Part shown: piece by piece, positions 16,623 to 24,842 of the stretch
Layout: every line of letters starts with the position of its first letter
How positions within the stretch are numbered: position 1 is the first letter of the stretch
Source: Nitrosotalea devaniterrae
Lineage (GTDB): Archaea > Thermoproteota > Nitrososphaeria > Nitrososphaerales > Nitrosopumilaceae
Assembly (NCBI GenBank): GCA_900065925.1
Contig: LN890280.1
Location: forward strand, 364,451-428,450
DNA length: 64,000 nt
Direction: 5' to 3'
The notes under the pieces: model-generated
What the model was told of the DNA's origin: nothing
The model's database searches: none
Seen by the model: the letters and a program-made list of their open reading frames with translations, nothing else
Program-made: the position numbers and the translations under genes

Positions 16623-16784
16623 ATGGAGTTCAAAGAGATTTACTGTTTTAACTGTAAAAAAACTCTAGGCAGGTATAATGATAAATATTTTTCAGATCAA
16701 AAAATGGGAGAAATAATAAAAGCAAATCACGCTTCGCACGTTTATGAAGGACATGAAATTGTAGTAAAAAGAGTCACTACTTGA
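16623..16784 (+). CDS. Small zinc-finger-like peptide (53 aa)
   Basis: A short protein with a treble-clef or ribbon-like pair C-F-N-C near the N-terminus and H-A-S-H-V-Y-E-G-H further on, suitable for one zinc ion. It starts at ATG 16623, 26 bases after the EndA-like stop, and a T/A-rich stretch lies immediately before it. The 40-residue peptide at 61187 shares its general build. Function unknown; a nucleic-acid-binding role is an inference. Confidence 0.65.
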   Translation: MEFKEIYCFNCKKTLGRYNDKYFSDQKMGEIIKANHASHVYEGHEIVVKRVTT

Positions 16785-16859
16785 TTATCTTATGATATTG
16801 AATTTTTACTCATCAATCATAAGCAATTGTTTTATAGCTATGTCCGTTTTCTAGAACTG

Positions 16860-17273
16860 TTGAAGACTACATTATTTCTAGTCAGTTCTGTTATTTTGTT
16901 TGGATTTGTACAGTCTGCAATGGCAATGAGCAGCGACATTACTCTTACTGCACCTAGCATGGTGGATACATCTGGACAAAAAATTTCTAGTTTTCATGCT
17001 GGACAACAGATTGGTGTTGAATCTACGCTTACAAACAATGGTAACTCTGAACAAAAATTCACCTATCTGGTACAGGTCATAGATAGTACGGGTGGAACAG
17101 ATTATCTTGAAGGTACCTCGGCATCAATGCTACCAAGCCAGTCATTTACAGCATCTCAAGTATGGATTCCAAAAACTACTGGACAGTATACCATTGAAGT
17201 ATTTGTTTGGAATAACCTATTTTCTGCAATCCCATTAACTGATGTGTTGCATACCACCGTCACCGTAACCTAA
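16860..17273 (+). CDS. Secreted beta-rich protein
   Basis: A 137-residue exported protein. It has a short basic start, a hydrophobic signal segment (T-L-F-L-V-S-S-V-I-L-F-G-F-V) and a likely cleavage at A-M-A. The mature part is a single Ig/CARDB-like beta sandwich (F-H-A-G-Q-Q-I-G-V-E-S-T-L-T-N-N-G). No Cys or copper motif. TTG 16860 is preferred over TTG 16827 because TTTTATA lies at 16829-16835, about 28 bases before it. Role unknown; perhaps a cell-surface adaptor. Confidence 0.7.
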   Translation: MKTTLFLVSSVILFGFVQSAMAMSSDITLTAPSMVDTSGQKISSFHAGQQIGVESTLTNNGNSEQKFTYLVQVIDSTGGTDYLEGTSASMLPSQSFTASQVWIPKTTGQYTIEVFVWNNLFSAIPLTDVLHTTVTVT

Positions 17274-17383
17274 TAAAATCTCAAGTTTGTACAGTCTTGC
17301 AGTTTTTGGATTTAAGTCTTAGGTAGAAATTCATAGGACAAATTCTTCTCATTGCTTAATTACAATCAAAATTTTTGAATGTC

Positions 17384-17995
17384 ATGCCAGATGAATCATG
17401 TAGAACCTGTGGTGGAGAACTAGCTAGTCATGCACTATGCTCAGACTGTAGAAAATCCACTCAAAAGAAATGTAAAATGTGTAACAGTATCACACTCTTG
17501 CAGCCGCATCAACACTGCATGAAAAATTCATTGGCTGATGCAAAACAATCTCTTGTCCAGGTAATTTCTAATGACAAGGCTTCAAAGGCCAGACGAAATT
17601 CATTGCATTTCTCCTTTCTTGCTCTTGCTGTTGTGGGCGTTTTCATTCTAGGATTGACCGTATCATCATACCTTGGAGTTTCTCAGGGGATACCTGATGA
17701 AGCCCAGGCTACAAATTCCAGCAATATGGAAAAAACTCCTCATTTTTCAATGGCATCTGGAACATCATATGATAACTGTCTTGCATATGGTAGTGGTGAA
17801 TCAATCACCGTAACCTGTCCTACTGCCAACGGCTCTGTGTACAAGGGAATCTTGGATATGCCACAAGACTTGAAAAAAGACTTTGCAGATTCGGTATTTT
17901 CAATTCGTGGAGTGTCAGTAATGGAAAATTCTGATGGTACTGTAACGTTACAATATCATCTCAAAAAATATGTAACAGATTCATTTGGCAATTAG
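17384..17995 (+). CDS. Zinc-ribbon membrane protein with extracellular domain
   Basis: The N-terminal ~55 residues hold several Cys pairs (C-R-T-C, C-S-D-C, C-K-M-C) and a H-Q-H-C, a zinc-binding module in the cytoplasm. After a linker, one transmembrane helix (F-S-F-L-A-L-A-V-V-G-V-F-I-L-G-L) leads to an outer domain of ~110 residues with two Cys (N-C-L-A-Y-G, V-T-C-P-T) that may form a disulfide. ATG 17384 is preferred over TTG 17375. Not recognised as a named family. Confidence 0.7.
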   Translation: MPDESCRTCGGELASHALCSDCRKSTQKKCKMCNSITLLQPHQHCMKNSLADAKQSLVQVISNDKASKARRNSLHFSFLALAVVGVFILGLTVSSYLGVSQGIPDEAQATNSSNMEKTPHFSMASGTSYDNCLAYGSGESITVTCPTANGSVYKGILDMPQDLKKDFADSVFSIRGVSVMENSDGTVTLQYHLKKYVTDSFGN

Positions 17996-18018
17996 AAATA
18001 TTCTAGATGAATGAAAAG

Positions 18019-18094
18019 TGCTCCCGCCGGGATTTGAACCCGGGATCACTGCCTTGAGAGGGCAGTATGCTTAGCCGGACTACACCACAGGAGC
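18019..18094 (-). tRNA. tRNA-Glu (anticodon CTC)
   Basis: Cloverleaf on the minus strand: acceptor GCTCCTG / CGGGAGC, D-arm GTGTAGTCCGGC, anticodon stem CTGCC / GGCAG with loop CTCTCAA, T-arm CCGGG / CCCGG with loop TTCAAAT, discriminator A. No intron; no encoded CCA. Confidence 0.93.
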
Positions 18095-18204
18095 TTAGCT
18101 AAGCCATCAAGAATAGCAATTTAAAGGAACGTTTTGCCTTTGAATGGATTTGTAAATTTTAACAGCTTTGATACTTTATAGCAAAACCTCCAGTCTGATT
18201 TCTC

Positions 18205-19089
18205 ATGGATGTAAAACAAATTCCAAAATTACTTTCACTTTCTGATTTTCCTGTTGGTTTTGGTGGGTGCAGAAATGATGGAACTCACTTTGAATGCTGT
18301 GAATATGACATGACAGTAATGGATGGACAATCTGGAGAATCAATTCATCGCATTGCAGACGATTTTGTAAGAGTTCGTCATCACTCCCTTGATGATTCTA
18401 GTAGTGATGTTTTGTATCACCTACAGGATGTGAGTGTTATCACTGACGATCAGTGGACGCTGCGAATGTTGTTATCAAAAATTAAAGAAAAAAAAGAATC
18501 TATTACCATGTCGTATGCCAGAAGCTGTCTTGTTGATGCAGGAATTTTTGCCAACAAGGCAAAAGATTCTGTTAAACTCAAGGATCCTTTTGCAGGGGTG
18601 TGTATAAAATGTGCAGCATATTCTCTGGCTGATGCCATACTTTGTCTTAATCTAAAAAGACCCAATCCGACTCATATGATGGAAATCATACGAAACATGA
18701 AGACAGACAAGGTAAACCAAAAATTTTCTACAATCCATCAAATTCTTGGAATTGAGCGAGCCTCAACATCACTGCTTTCAAGAATGGTCAAGTCAACTAT
18801 TGGATTTTCTGACATGACAGAAAACAATGGAAATTCTGGAATCATCCAGAAAAAATACGAGTATTTTGTAGCAAACTCACTTCTTTCGGATTGTTATTTT
18901 TATCTCGGATATGTAAATCGAAACAATGTGCTTAAAATCCGAAATCAAATTCATAAAAACCCTGAATTTATCCATGTGTTAAAAGTGGGCCTTGATATTG
19001 AAAGTGACCTTACGGTAATTGACAACCAAGCAACAATGTTGATGCAATCTGCAAATGAAATACTTGGAAATATGAAAACTCAGCCATAG
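18205..19089 (+). CDS. Hypothetical helical protein (294 aa)
   Basis: Soluble protein I do not recognise. The first ~100 residues are mixed alpha/beta and include G-G-C-R-N-D-G-T-H-F-E-C-C-E-Y-D, a Cys/His cluster that might bind metal or form an active site. The rest is mostly helical, with C-I-K-C-A-A-Y-S-L-A-D-A-I-L-C-L and a Y-E-Y-F-V-A-N-S-L-L-S-D-C-Y-F-Y-L-G helix that recalls HEPN-type nucleotidyl-transfer partners only loosely. TTTATA at ~18175 gives a leaderless spacing to ATG 18205. Confidence 0.68.
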   Translation: MDVKQIPKLLSLSDFPVGFGGCRNDGTHFECCEYDMTVMDGQSGESIHRIADDFVRVRHHSLDDSSSDVLYHLQDVSVITDDQWTLRMLLSKIKEKKESITMSYARSCLVDAGIFANKAKDSVKLKDPFAGVCIKCAAYSLADAILCLNLKRPNPTHMMEIIRNMKTDKVNQKFSTIHQILGIERASTSLLSRMVKSTIGFSDMTENNGNSGIIQKKYEYFVANSLLSDCYFYLGYVNRNNVLKIRNQIHKNPEFIHVLKVGLDIESDLTVIDNQATMLMQSANEILGNMKTQP

Positions 19090-19153
19090 GGTAAATGTTC
19101 CTCAATAGACATCTTTCGATAACTTTTAAAACCCTGTGTGGGATCTCCCAAGT

Positions 19154-19294
19154 ATGACCGATGCAGCATGTGGATGCGATGCGTCCGCTGAAAATAGCAC
19201 AGAATGCGATTGTGAAATGCAAGGCTCATGTCTTTGTGATGGTAACTGTACTTGCAAAGCATCAGTTTGCAAAGATCACGTAGCATCATTCTGA
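19154..19294 (+). CDS. Metallothionein-like Cys-rich peptide (46 aa)
   Basis: Nine Cys in 46 residues: Cys6, 8, 18, 20, 26, 28, 32, 34 and 39, mostly in C-x-C pairs, with few aromatic residues and one His (42). This composition and spacing fit a metallothionein that sequesters Cu(I) or Zn(II). The frame opens at ATG 19154 and is followed by a T-run hairpin terminator. It is too short for automated gene calls, but the Cys pattern would be very unlikely by chance. Copper detoxification is an inference from the copper-rich context. Confidence 0.75.
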   Translation: MTDAACGCDASAENSTECDCEMQGSCLCDGNCTCKASVCKDHVASF

Positions 19295-19297
19295 TAT

Positions 19298-19317
19298 AGG
19301 TTTTAGAACCTTTTTTT
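19298..19317 (+). terminator. Hairpin plus T-run after metallothionein-like gene
   Basis: AGGTT / AACCT with loop TTAG, followed by a run of six T. Starts four bases after the stop codon of the 19154 gene. Confidence 0.55.
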
Positions 19318-19343
19318 CTTTTATTTTTTAAAAACTAGATGTT

Positions 19344-19514
19344 TTACTTTTCGTTCTCGTCTTTTATGCCCCATGTCTTGACTAGTTCCTTTTGAAACTT
19401 GTCTACCTGTTTTTCATTAAGGGCCTCTCCGCAATTTTTGTGTGTTGGAACAACAACCATGCCGTCTAGCTTAAAGTCTACTTCATACATGTGCACTTTT
19501 TCACATTCACACAT
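19344..19514 (-). CDS. Small protein with N-terminal Cys pair (56 aa)
   Basis: Begins M-C-E-C-E-K-V-H-M-Y and has a further Cys in H-K-N-C-G-E, giving three Cys and two His that could hold a metal. The rest is amphipathic (L-N-E-K-Q-V-D-K-F-Q-K-E-L-V-K-T-W-G). It is convergent with the metallothionein-like gene and divergent from the secreted protein at 19588. Not recognised. Confidence 0.6.
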   Translation of the reverse strand: MCECEKVHMYEVDFKLDGMVVVPTHKNCGEALNEKQVDKFQKELVKTWGIKDENEK

Positions 19515-19587
19515 ATTCGGAATAAAATGAATCCACTATATTTGCTTATTTGAAAGATTTAACTAGATCATTTTTTCTAGCAAATGT

Positions 19588-21171
19588 ATGCGAAAGTATA
19601 CAGTATTCGCGATTTTTGCATTCTTGTTAATTGTTCCTGTGGCATTACAATCTGCACATGCTACTTCAAGCTCTGACTCGTGGTATCCTGGAAAAGGACT
19701 CAAACAGGGCGATTACTATAGTTATAATGTATGCTGGACTGACTGGCATAACTGCGCCCCATTTCAGATGAATTTCTGGGTTAAAAATGAGACAAAGGAT
19801 GGAAGTGGATGGAATGTTGTATTTGCAGTAGTTGACGGTTCAAATGTACAAAAGGGTATCATGACAATAGGAAAAATAACTCCAGACCCAACATCTTTTG
19901 ATAATAACATTTCTGATTATACTGGAGTTTACCGAAGTACTGTTTCTTGGCTAGATTCTTTTGCAACAAAGGATAATGCAAAAACTTTCAATGTCCCAGC
20001 ATGGGGTAGAACAGGTTCAGTCGGTGGACAATCTGTTGGTCCTGTGGATCATGAAAAAGTTACAGTGGGAGCTGGCACGTTTGACACATGGGTTATTGGA
20101 TGGCATAAGGGTGTTGATAATAAAATATGGGTAGATTCTAGTGTTCCATTTCCAGTAAAGGCTATCGTATATGTTGATGTAACAACTGGTGTACCGCCTC
20201 CAGATTATACTTTGGAATTATTAAAGATGGGTAATAGTCAGACCGAACCTGATGTAGTGAATGTTTCACAGACTGCAACAAATGTAGTAAGTGCACAATG
20301 TGAGGTACCTGACATGTTCCAAGACTCTGTTCATAATGCAGTTACAACTGATTCAAGTTCAATGGTTGTTGATTATAGGTATAGCCCGTCTAATCCTCAC
20401 AGTGGATGTCCAATAGAATTTAGATTGTCCTTTGAGCAAAACTTTGACCAAACCCAAAAATTCAGCAATTTACAATATGATATCTTCATAGTGGATAACA
20501 ATGATAAGAAATTGTACTCTCTTGCTCAAGATAAGGGCAGAACAGCTTTGTTTGCACCAGTTGGTGATGATGACAACACATTTGTCTTTAAAGGAACACT
20601 TCCTGTAACTCATTTTGTTATTGCCGCATTGGGTACTGGTGCTGAAGGTTCTCTTCCAGATACTAGCTCTTCAGGACTGGTACGAGTTGATGTAAAGACA
20701 CAAGAAGCGTATGGTGGCTCTACAACTACTGATAATGGAACTACAAACCCACCACCTGTTAACACTACAACAACACCCACACAAATTTCAGTAAACATTC
20801 CAAAGGGCTCTACAGACAGCAATGGTGTTACCTATGATCAAAAAGATGTCTCTGTAATGCCAGGCACTACTATAACCTGGACAAATACTGATGACAAACC
20901 TCATTCGATTACAAGTGGTTCTGCACAAACAGGACCTGATGGCAAGTTTGACAGTGGATTGATACAGCCTGGACAAACATATTCTCATACTTTTACTGAT
21001 GCAGGATCATACAGTTACTTTGACCAACCAAGCCCATGGTTATCGGGCTCTGTAACAGTGGGTCCAGCAGTACCAGAATTCCCATTGAGTTCACTCTTGA
21101 TAATGGTAATTGTAGTTGGTCTTGGAGTTTTGTTTGTCCGAGTAAATCCCAGACTATCAAATAAACTATAA
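19588..21171 (+). CDS. Secreted protein with ligand-less cupredoxin domain and C-terminal anchor
   Basis: A 527-residue surface protein. Signal peptide residues 1-25 (ends S-A-H-A). The N-terminal ~215 residues form a beta-rich domain ending K-I-W-V-D-S-S-V-P-F-P-V-K-A, a pattern shared with the next gene. A middle beta domain follows, then a Thr/Pro-rich linker (~380-400). Residues ~397-493 have a cupredoxin fold, but where copper proteins have Y-F-C-x-x-H-P-W-M this one has Y-F-D-Q-P-S-P-W-L, so three of four ligands are gone. The end is a V-P-E-F-P motif, a membrane helix and a short basic tail, like PEF-type sorting signals of thaumarchaea. Confidence 0.82.
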   Translation: MRKYTVFAIFAFLLIVPVALQSAHATSSSDSWYPGKGLKQGDYYSYNVCWTDWHNCAPFQMNFWVKNETKDGSGWNVVFAVVDGSNVQKGIMTIGKITPDPTSFDNNISDYTGVYRSTVSWLDSFATKDNAKTFNVPAWGRTGSVGGQSVGPVDHEKVTVGAGTFDTWVIGWHKGVDNKIWVDSSVPFPVKAIVYVDVTTGVPPPDYTLELLKMGNSQTEPDVVNVSQTATNVVSAQCEVPDMFQDSVHNAVTTDSSSMVVDYRYSPSNPHSGCPIEFRLSFEQNFDQTQKFSNLQYDIFIVDNNDKKLYSLAQDKGRTALFAPVGDDDNTFVFKGTLPVTHFVIAALGTGAEGSLPDTSSSGLVRVDVKTQEAYGGSTTTDNGTTNPPPVNTTTTPTQISVNIPKGSTDSNGVTYDQKDVSVMPGTTITWTNTDDKPHSITSGSAQTGPDGKFDSGLIQPGQTYSHTFTDAGSYSYFDQPSPWLSGSVTVGPAVPEFPLSSLLIMVIVVGLGVLFVRVNPRLSNKL

Positions 21172-21187
21172 AAAACTAGTTGAAATA

Positions 21188-21871
21188 ATGCCCAACATAA
21201 GAATAGTAGCTATTTTTGCTGTCATTGTAATTGCTGCAGTAGCTGGAATTGCATGGCCATTTCTTGCAAACATGAAACATGATTTTCTGCTACAACCTGT
21301 ACAGGCAAGTCAATGGACTATGGGAAAAGGATCAGAATACAACCCTGAAATGGTTTATCAGGTTTCTTTTAACCAGACAAAATTTTCTGCTGACATGAAA
21401 TTTCTTCCAGCCTCTGGAGGAGCACAACAACTCCTAGTCAAGATAAATCCAAGTGATGGTGGAAACGAGATAGACCAGACTGTAAACATTGGATTGGTTT
21501 ATGATTTTGTAAATACATCTAATGAATCAAAATCATACTTTGACATCTTGAACCAATCTATATTTTCAATGAGGGACTATGCAACTGAAGCCAAGTATCT
21601 TGCTAAAGATGCAGAATGGGGTGACCTGTATATTGGTGCAAATCAAGAAAAACTCAAGGTAACTGATTCTGGAAAAATGTCATTCCAATTTGGCTCTACA
21701 AATGCATATCTTTTATCATATAGAATAGGTGCTAATATCAATAAAATCTGGATAGTTGATAACTTGCCGCTTCCTGTAAAAGCTGAAATTTATGATCCAG
21801 ATGGAAATCTCCAATATACTTACGAGCTAGTTTCGCTCAAAGCCTCATCCACACCAGGCTTTACCTCATAA
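21188..21871 (+). CDS. Membrane-anchored outer protein related to upstream gene
   Basis: A 227-residue protein with an uncleaved N-terminal anchor (I-V-A-I-F-A-V-I-V-I-A-A-V-A-G-I-A) and an outer beta-rich domain. The segment K-I-W-I-V-D-N-L-P-L-P-V-K-A-E-I-Y-D matches K-I-W-V-D-S-S-V-P-F-P-V-K-A in the 19588 protein, so the two probably share a domain. It follows after only 16 bases and is likely co-transcribed. Its 3' end overlaps the convergent gene at 21820 by 52 bases, a long overlap. Function unknown. Confidence 0.7.
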   Translation: MPNIRIVAIFAVIVIAAVAGIAWPFLANMKHDFLLQPVQASQWTMGKGSEYNPEMVYQVSFNQTKFSADMKFLPASGGAQQLLVKINPSDGGNEIDQTVNIGLVYDFVNTSNESKSYFDILNQSIFSMRDYATEAKYLAKDAEWGDLYIGANQEKLKVTDSGKMSFQFGSTNAYLLSYRIGANINKIWIVDNLPLPVKAEIYDPDGNLQYTYELVSLKASSTPGFTS

Positions 21872-22326
21872 CAATTCTCAAACAACCAATCGCAGAAATT
21901 TTTGATTTTGTCATTTATCTTGCCCCATACATGTAAGGAAGCTGGCAAGACATCGAGTCTATAGTTTTGATCAATTACTCGCACTCCTTCTTTTCCTTCA
22001 TACATGTAGGCATCCTGGATCTGGACATTTCCTAGTGCTTCGGTAGCTTTTGATTTTATTGTATCACGTGGTATGGGAAACGATTTGGCATTTCTCTGGA
22101 ACACAAATCCAATGTTTTCTGTTCCGTATGATTCATAGTCTTCGATTTTTCCTCTCTCGGGAAAATTAAGTGAAACTTTGATGTTGTATTTTTTTCCAAC
22201 ACTTGATGCAATTTCGTTTATTGTAGTAAATGCAAGGCCTGGGCTCTTTTTTAAGAGAAATCTGATCTGAGGACTGTTTGATTTTAGTTCTTGTTGTAGC
22301 CTAGAAGATATCTGGGAGAAACTCAT
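21820..22326 (-). CDS. Hypothetical protein (168 aa)
   Basis: Soluble protein of alpha/beta type that I do not recognise. It starts with helices (I-S-S-R-L-Q-Q-E-L-K), continues with F-V-F-Q-R-N-A-K-S-F-P-I-P-R-D-T and a C-terminal Trp/Cys-containing helix (F-C-D-W-L-F-E-N-C-Y). The last ~17 codons overlap the 3' end of the plus-strand gene at 21188, so one of the two may be shorter than drawn, although both stops are unambiguous. Confidence 0.62.
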   Translation of the reverse strand: MSFSQISSRLQQELKSNSPQIRFLLKKSPGLAFTTINEIASSVGKKYNIKVSLNFPERGKIEDYESYGTENIGFVFQRNAKSFPIPRDTIKSKATEALGNVQIQDAYMYEGKEGVRVIDQNYRLDVLPASLHVWGKINDKIKNFCDWLFENCYEVKPGVDEALSETSS

Positions 22327-22440
22327 GTTTATGATCCAGAAAATTTCTCATATATGCATTAGGTTTGTTTATCATAAATAACCTCCAAATTCAAACAATA
22401 ATGTGTTAACGTTATATCTTAAAACAATGATTTGAATACA

Positions 22441-22518
22441 AAATTCAACTGGGTTCAGATTTGTGAGAATCTGAGTCTTACAGGGCTCATAACTTCTGGT
22501 AAAAACTTTGAAAATACA
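22441..22518. repeat. Non-coding repeat element, copy 1
   Basis: About 78 bases with clear similarity to 24843-24918. The best core is GGGTYCAGATTTGTGAGAAT followed by CYG and TTACAG; matches extend outwards to AAATTCAA on the left and TTTGAAAAT on the right. In this copy CAGATT and AATCTG can pair across a 6-base loop. It lies in the 383-base divergent gap between the genes at 22326 and 22710. A shorter piece (GAGTCTTACAGG) recurs at 25438. Confidence 0.6.
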
Positions 22519-22522
22519 AAAA

Positions 22523-22540
22523 AATAGTATACATACTATT
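22523..22540. promoter_or_regulatory. Perfect 18-bp palindrome
   Basis: AATAGTAT-AC-ATACTATT, directly next to the repeat element and the 12-bp inverted repeat. It has the symmetric form of a dimeric regulator site. Nearest starts are 22326 (minus) and 22710 (plus). Confidence 0.45.
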
Positions 22541-22541
22541 C

Positions 22542-22583
22542 GGTTCATGTTGTATAAGATCGGTATTTTCAACAACATGAACC
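22542..22583. repeat. Perfect 12-bp inverted repeat with 18-base loop
   Basis: GGTTCATGTTGT pairs with ACAACATGAACC. A 12-bp perfect arm in a non-coding AT-rich gap is unlikely by chance. It could be the stem of a small RNA, a bipartite operator, or ends of a remnant element; no target-site duplication or coding content was seen. Confidence 0.5.
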
Positions 22584-22709
22584 ATGTATAGAGTCTGCAT
22601 AAATAACTACGTCATAGTGATTCAAAAGACTGTGTTTGTTTATTTCAAAAATAATCGAAAGTAATAGAACAATGTTCTATAAAAATTTCATACAACAAAA
22701 CTCTTTTTA

Positions 22710-23018
22710 ATGATACCATATCCCGTACAAAGGGATATGGTAAGTAGCGATAGGCTTATCGCAGATGTAGTTGGAGTTGTCATAGAAAAAGTTCTAATGG
22801 AGATCAGCGTTACTGCTCACAACAAGATGGTAGAAATACTTGGAAATTACAACATGACATTTTCAGATTGTTACAAAAAACCCCATATTGTCAACTATGC
22901 ATTAAAGGAGATATTTGGTAATGGTTATCTATCCACGGTGCAAAAGATCAGAAATGAACTCATGGGTGTTGATGAAGACCACAGGATTGATATGTTTATT
23001 GCACTTGTAAGTGAATAA
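22710..23018 (+). CDS. Small conserved-type helical protein (NitrOD5-like)
   Basis: A 102-residue helical protein. The pattern V-V-I-E-K-V-L-M-E-I-S-V-T-A-H-N-K-M, N-Y-N-M-T-F-S-D-C-Y-K-K-P and L-K-E-I-F-G-N-G-Y recalls, from memory, the NitrOD5 family found in ammonia-oxidising archaea; this needs a profile search. Two starts are possible: ATG 22710 (TATA-like CTATAAAA at ~22678, leaderless spacing) or ATG 22737, which lies in the 3' arm of a perfect hairpin. The archaeal promoter favours 22710. Confidence 0.65.
   Translation: MIPYPVQRDMVSSDRLIADVVGVVIEKVLMEISVTAHNKMVEILGNYNMTFSDCYKKPHIVNYALKEIFGNGYLSTVQKIRNELMGVDEDHRIDMFIALVSE
22714..22742 (+). promoter_or_regulatory. Hairpin overlapping the start region of the 22710 gene
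   Basis: Perfect 11-bp arms TACCATATCCC / GGGATATGGTA around a 7-base loop. If translation starts at ATG 22710 the hairpin lies in codons 2-11; if it starts at ATG 22737 the hairpin covers the start codon. It could control translation or be a dyad for a DNA-binding protein. Confidence 0.5.
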
Positions 23019-23175
23019 TAGAAAACCTAACTGCCCAACTAAAATATTTCATCAACCGAAGGTAACAGCGAGAAAATCAGTAAAAATCAACCTCTAAGTA
23101 TCCAGTGTAAATTTCTAATAACTTTAAAACTGTGTGTTAATTTTGATCACACTAGCAAATTAGTATCACTATATT

Positions 23176-24237
23176 GTGAAAATTGTGATGACTCTGCAAC
23201 CAAAGGAATTAGGTATAAAATCATCAGATGAATGGATGGTATCAAATGAGCTCAAGGAATTAGACGCTGCTGAAAGTGAACTTGTAGAAAAAGAAAAACA
23301 CCTGACTATGCTTACCAATGAATCTTTTTCAAAAATGAAAGAAGTATCTAAAATTAATCGTGATCTGCAAAATAGAATCAAATCTTTGCAAGAACTGAGT
23401 GCATCACTGAATAGGAAAAATGATGAACTAAAAATGGCAAATAAAGAACTTGAAAGAAAAACTATCCTTAATGATCAAGTGAGTTTGGAATTAAAAGAAA
23501 AATTAGAACGAGTCACTCAAAAAGAAAAAGAATTATCCATGCAGCGTGATTTTTTGACAAGACGGCTGGATGAAACAACCCAAGATCTAGTCAAGGCAGA
23601 AAAGTTTGCTATAATTGGAGAGCTTTCAGCTAGATTGGCACACGATCTTAGAAATCCGCTTTCAGTCATAAAGAACACCATGGATGTAATGTCAGCTAAA
23701 CAGAATATGAAAATCGAGGAACGATTACAACACATAGCAAGATTCAAGAGGGCAGTTCAGCGTATGTCACACCAAATAGATGATGTGTTGGATTTTGTAA
23801 AAAAAACTGAGATGATGTTACATCAGGTATCATTGCGCTCAATCATAGATAGCGCAATCAACGTTATCCTAATTCCACCTAATGTCAAAATATTTCTTCC
23901 ATCAAATGATGTATCAATAATGTGCGATTCTAGAAAATTAGAGGCAGTTTTCTCAAATGTTATACTAAATGCAATTCAAGCTATAAATGATAATGGTGAG
24001 GTAAAGATACGGGTAATGGATATTGGTACTCATGTTAAAATTGAATTTGAAGATACTGGTAGTGGAATATCTGTCACTGCAATGCAAAAAATATTTGATC
24101 CCTTGTTTACAACCAAACAGACAGGAACAGGCTTGGGTCTCTCAATATGTAAAAACATTGTAGAGCAACATGGTGGTACAATTACAGTAAAATCACCACC
24201 AACTATCTTTACAATTACACTCCCAAAAAATATGTAA
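23176..24237 (+). CDS. Soluble sensor histidine kinase
   Basis: A 353-residue two-component kinase. Residues ~25-140 are coiled coil with no membrane helix or recognisable PAS/GAF domain. The HisKA box has the phospho-acceptor His156 in R-L-A-H-D-L-R-N-P-L. The HATPase_c domain has the N-box N-V-I-L-N-A-I-Q-A-I, G1 D-T-G-S-G-I, the F-box and G2 G-T-G-L-G-L-S-I. Several starts are possible (GTG 23176, GTG 23185, ATG 23188). A receiver-only protein follows 129 bases downstream and is the obvious partner. The signal is probably cytoplasmic, sensed through the coiled coil. Confidence 0.9.
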   Translation: MKIVMTLQPKELGIKSSDEWMVSNELKELDAAESELVEKEKHLTMLTNESFSKMKEVSKINRDLQNRIKSLQELSASLNRKNDELKMANKELERKTILNDQVSLELKEKLERVTQKEKELSMQRDFLTRRLDETTQDLVKAEKFAIIGELSARLAHDLRNPLSVIKNTMDVMSAKQNMKIEERLQHIARFKRAVQRMSHQIDDVLDFVKKTEMMLHQVSLRSIIDSAINVILIPPNVKIFLPSNDVSIMCDSRKLEAVFSNVILNAIQAINDNGEVKIRVMDIGTHVKIEFEDTGSGISVTAMQKIFDPLFTTKQTGTGLGLSICKNIVEQHGGTITVKSPPTIFTITLPKNM

Positions 24238-24366
24238 ATAACACTATGTGGTCATGACTCATTATGATGTCTACTAATCAGAGAGACTTTTGCATTGACC
24301 TAGTGTGAATTGTTTGTATGTCCTGTACAAGCTATCATTATTTTATAATTTAATGTAAAATGATTT

Positions 24367-24765
24367 ATGTCAACTGACGACCAAATGTCCACTAATACTG
24401 GTCATGCAGAAATAAGGGCCATTGTAGTAGATGATGATGCAGATGTACGGGAAATCTTCATTGAACTACTACAAATGAACGATATCAAAGTTGTCGCAAA
24501 CGGCATTAATGGTAAAGAGGCAGTTGAATTGTACAAAATGCATCATCCTGATTTTGTCTTTTTGGATTATTTAATGCCTGAATATGATGGTCTTTATGCA
24601 ATAGAACAGATAAGAGAGTTTGATCCTAATGGGAAGATAATCTTGGTATCTGGTTCGCATTTTGAAAGAAATGTGTTAGGTGATACTGTAAAGGCAATTA
24701 TAAAAAAACCAATTGAGATTAGTGAAATATTCAAAGCGATAAATCGGATAACTTTAACAACATGA
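24367..24765 (+). CDS. Response regulator, receiver domain only (CheY-like)
   Basis: A 132-residue single receiver domain. Acidic pocket V-V-D-D-D, phospho-acceptor Asp67 in F-L-D-Y-L-M-P, conserved Ser in L-V-S-G-S and Lys in K-K-P-I. There is no output domain, so it must act by protein contact or within a relay. It lies just after the histidine kinase, with a separate promoter possible in the 129-base gap. ATG 24367 gives a 17-residue lead before the fold; ATG 24385 is also possible. Confidence 0.9.
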   Translation: MSTDDQMSTNTGHAEIRAIVVDDDADVREIFIELLQMNDIKVVANGINGKEAVELYKMHHPDFVFLDYLMPEYDGLYAIEQIREFDPNGKIILVSGSHFERNVLGDTVKAIIKKPIEISEIFKAINRITLTT

Positions 24766-24842
24766 TTTTGAGATAAAAAATTTGACTCAATGATGATTCA
24801 CCACTGATAAATAATTTTCTAATTACAACTCGATAATTATTG

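Noticed and set aside
19588-21171. Calling the cupredoxin-fold protein a copper electron carrier
   Set aside because: Three of four copper ligands are absent from the motif.
24790-24812. ATGATGA followed by CTGA, a possible C/D-box guide RNA
   Set aside because: The space between the boxes is too short and no second pair is convincing.
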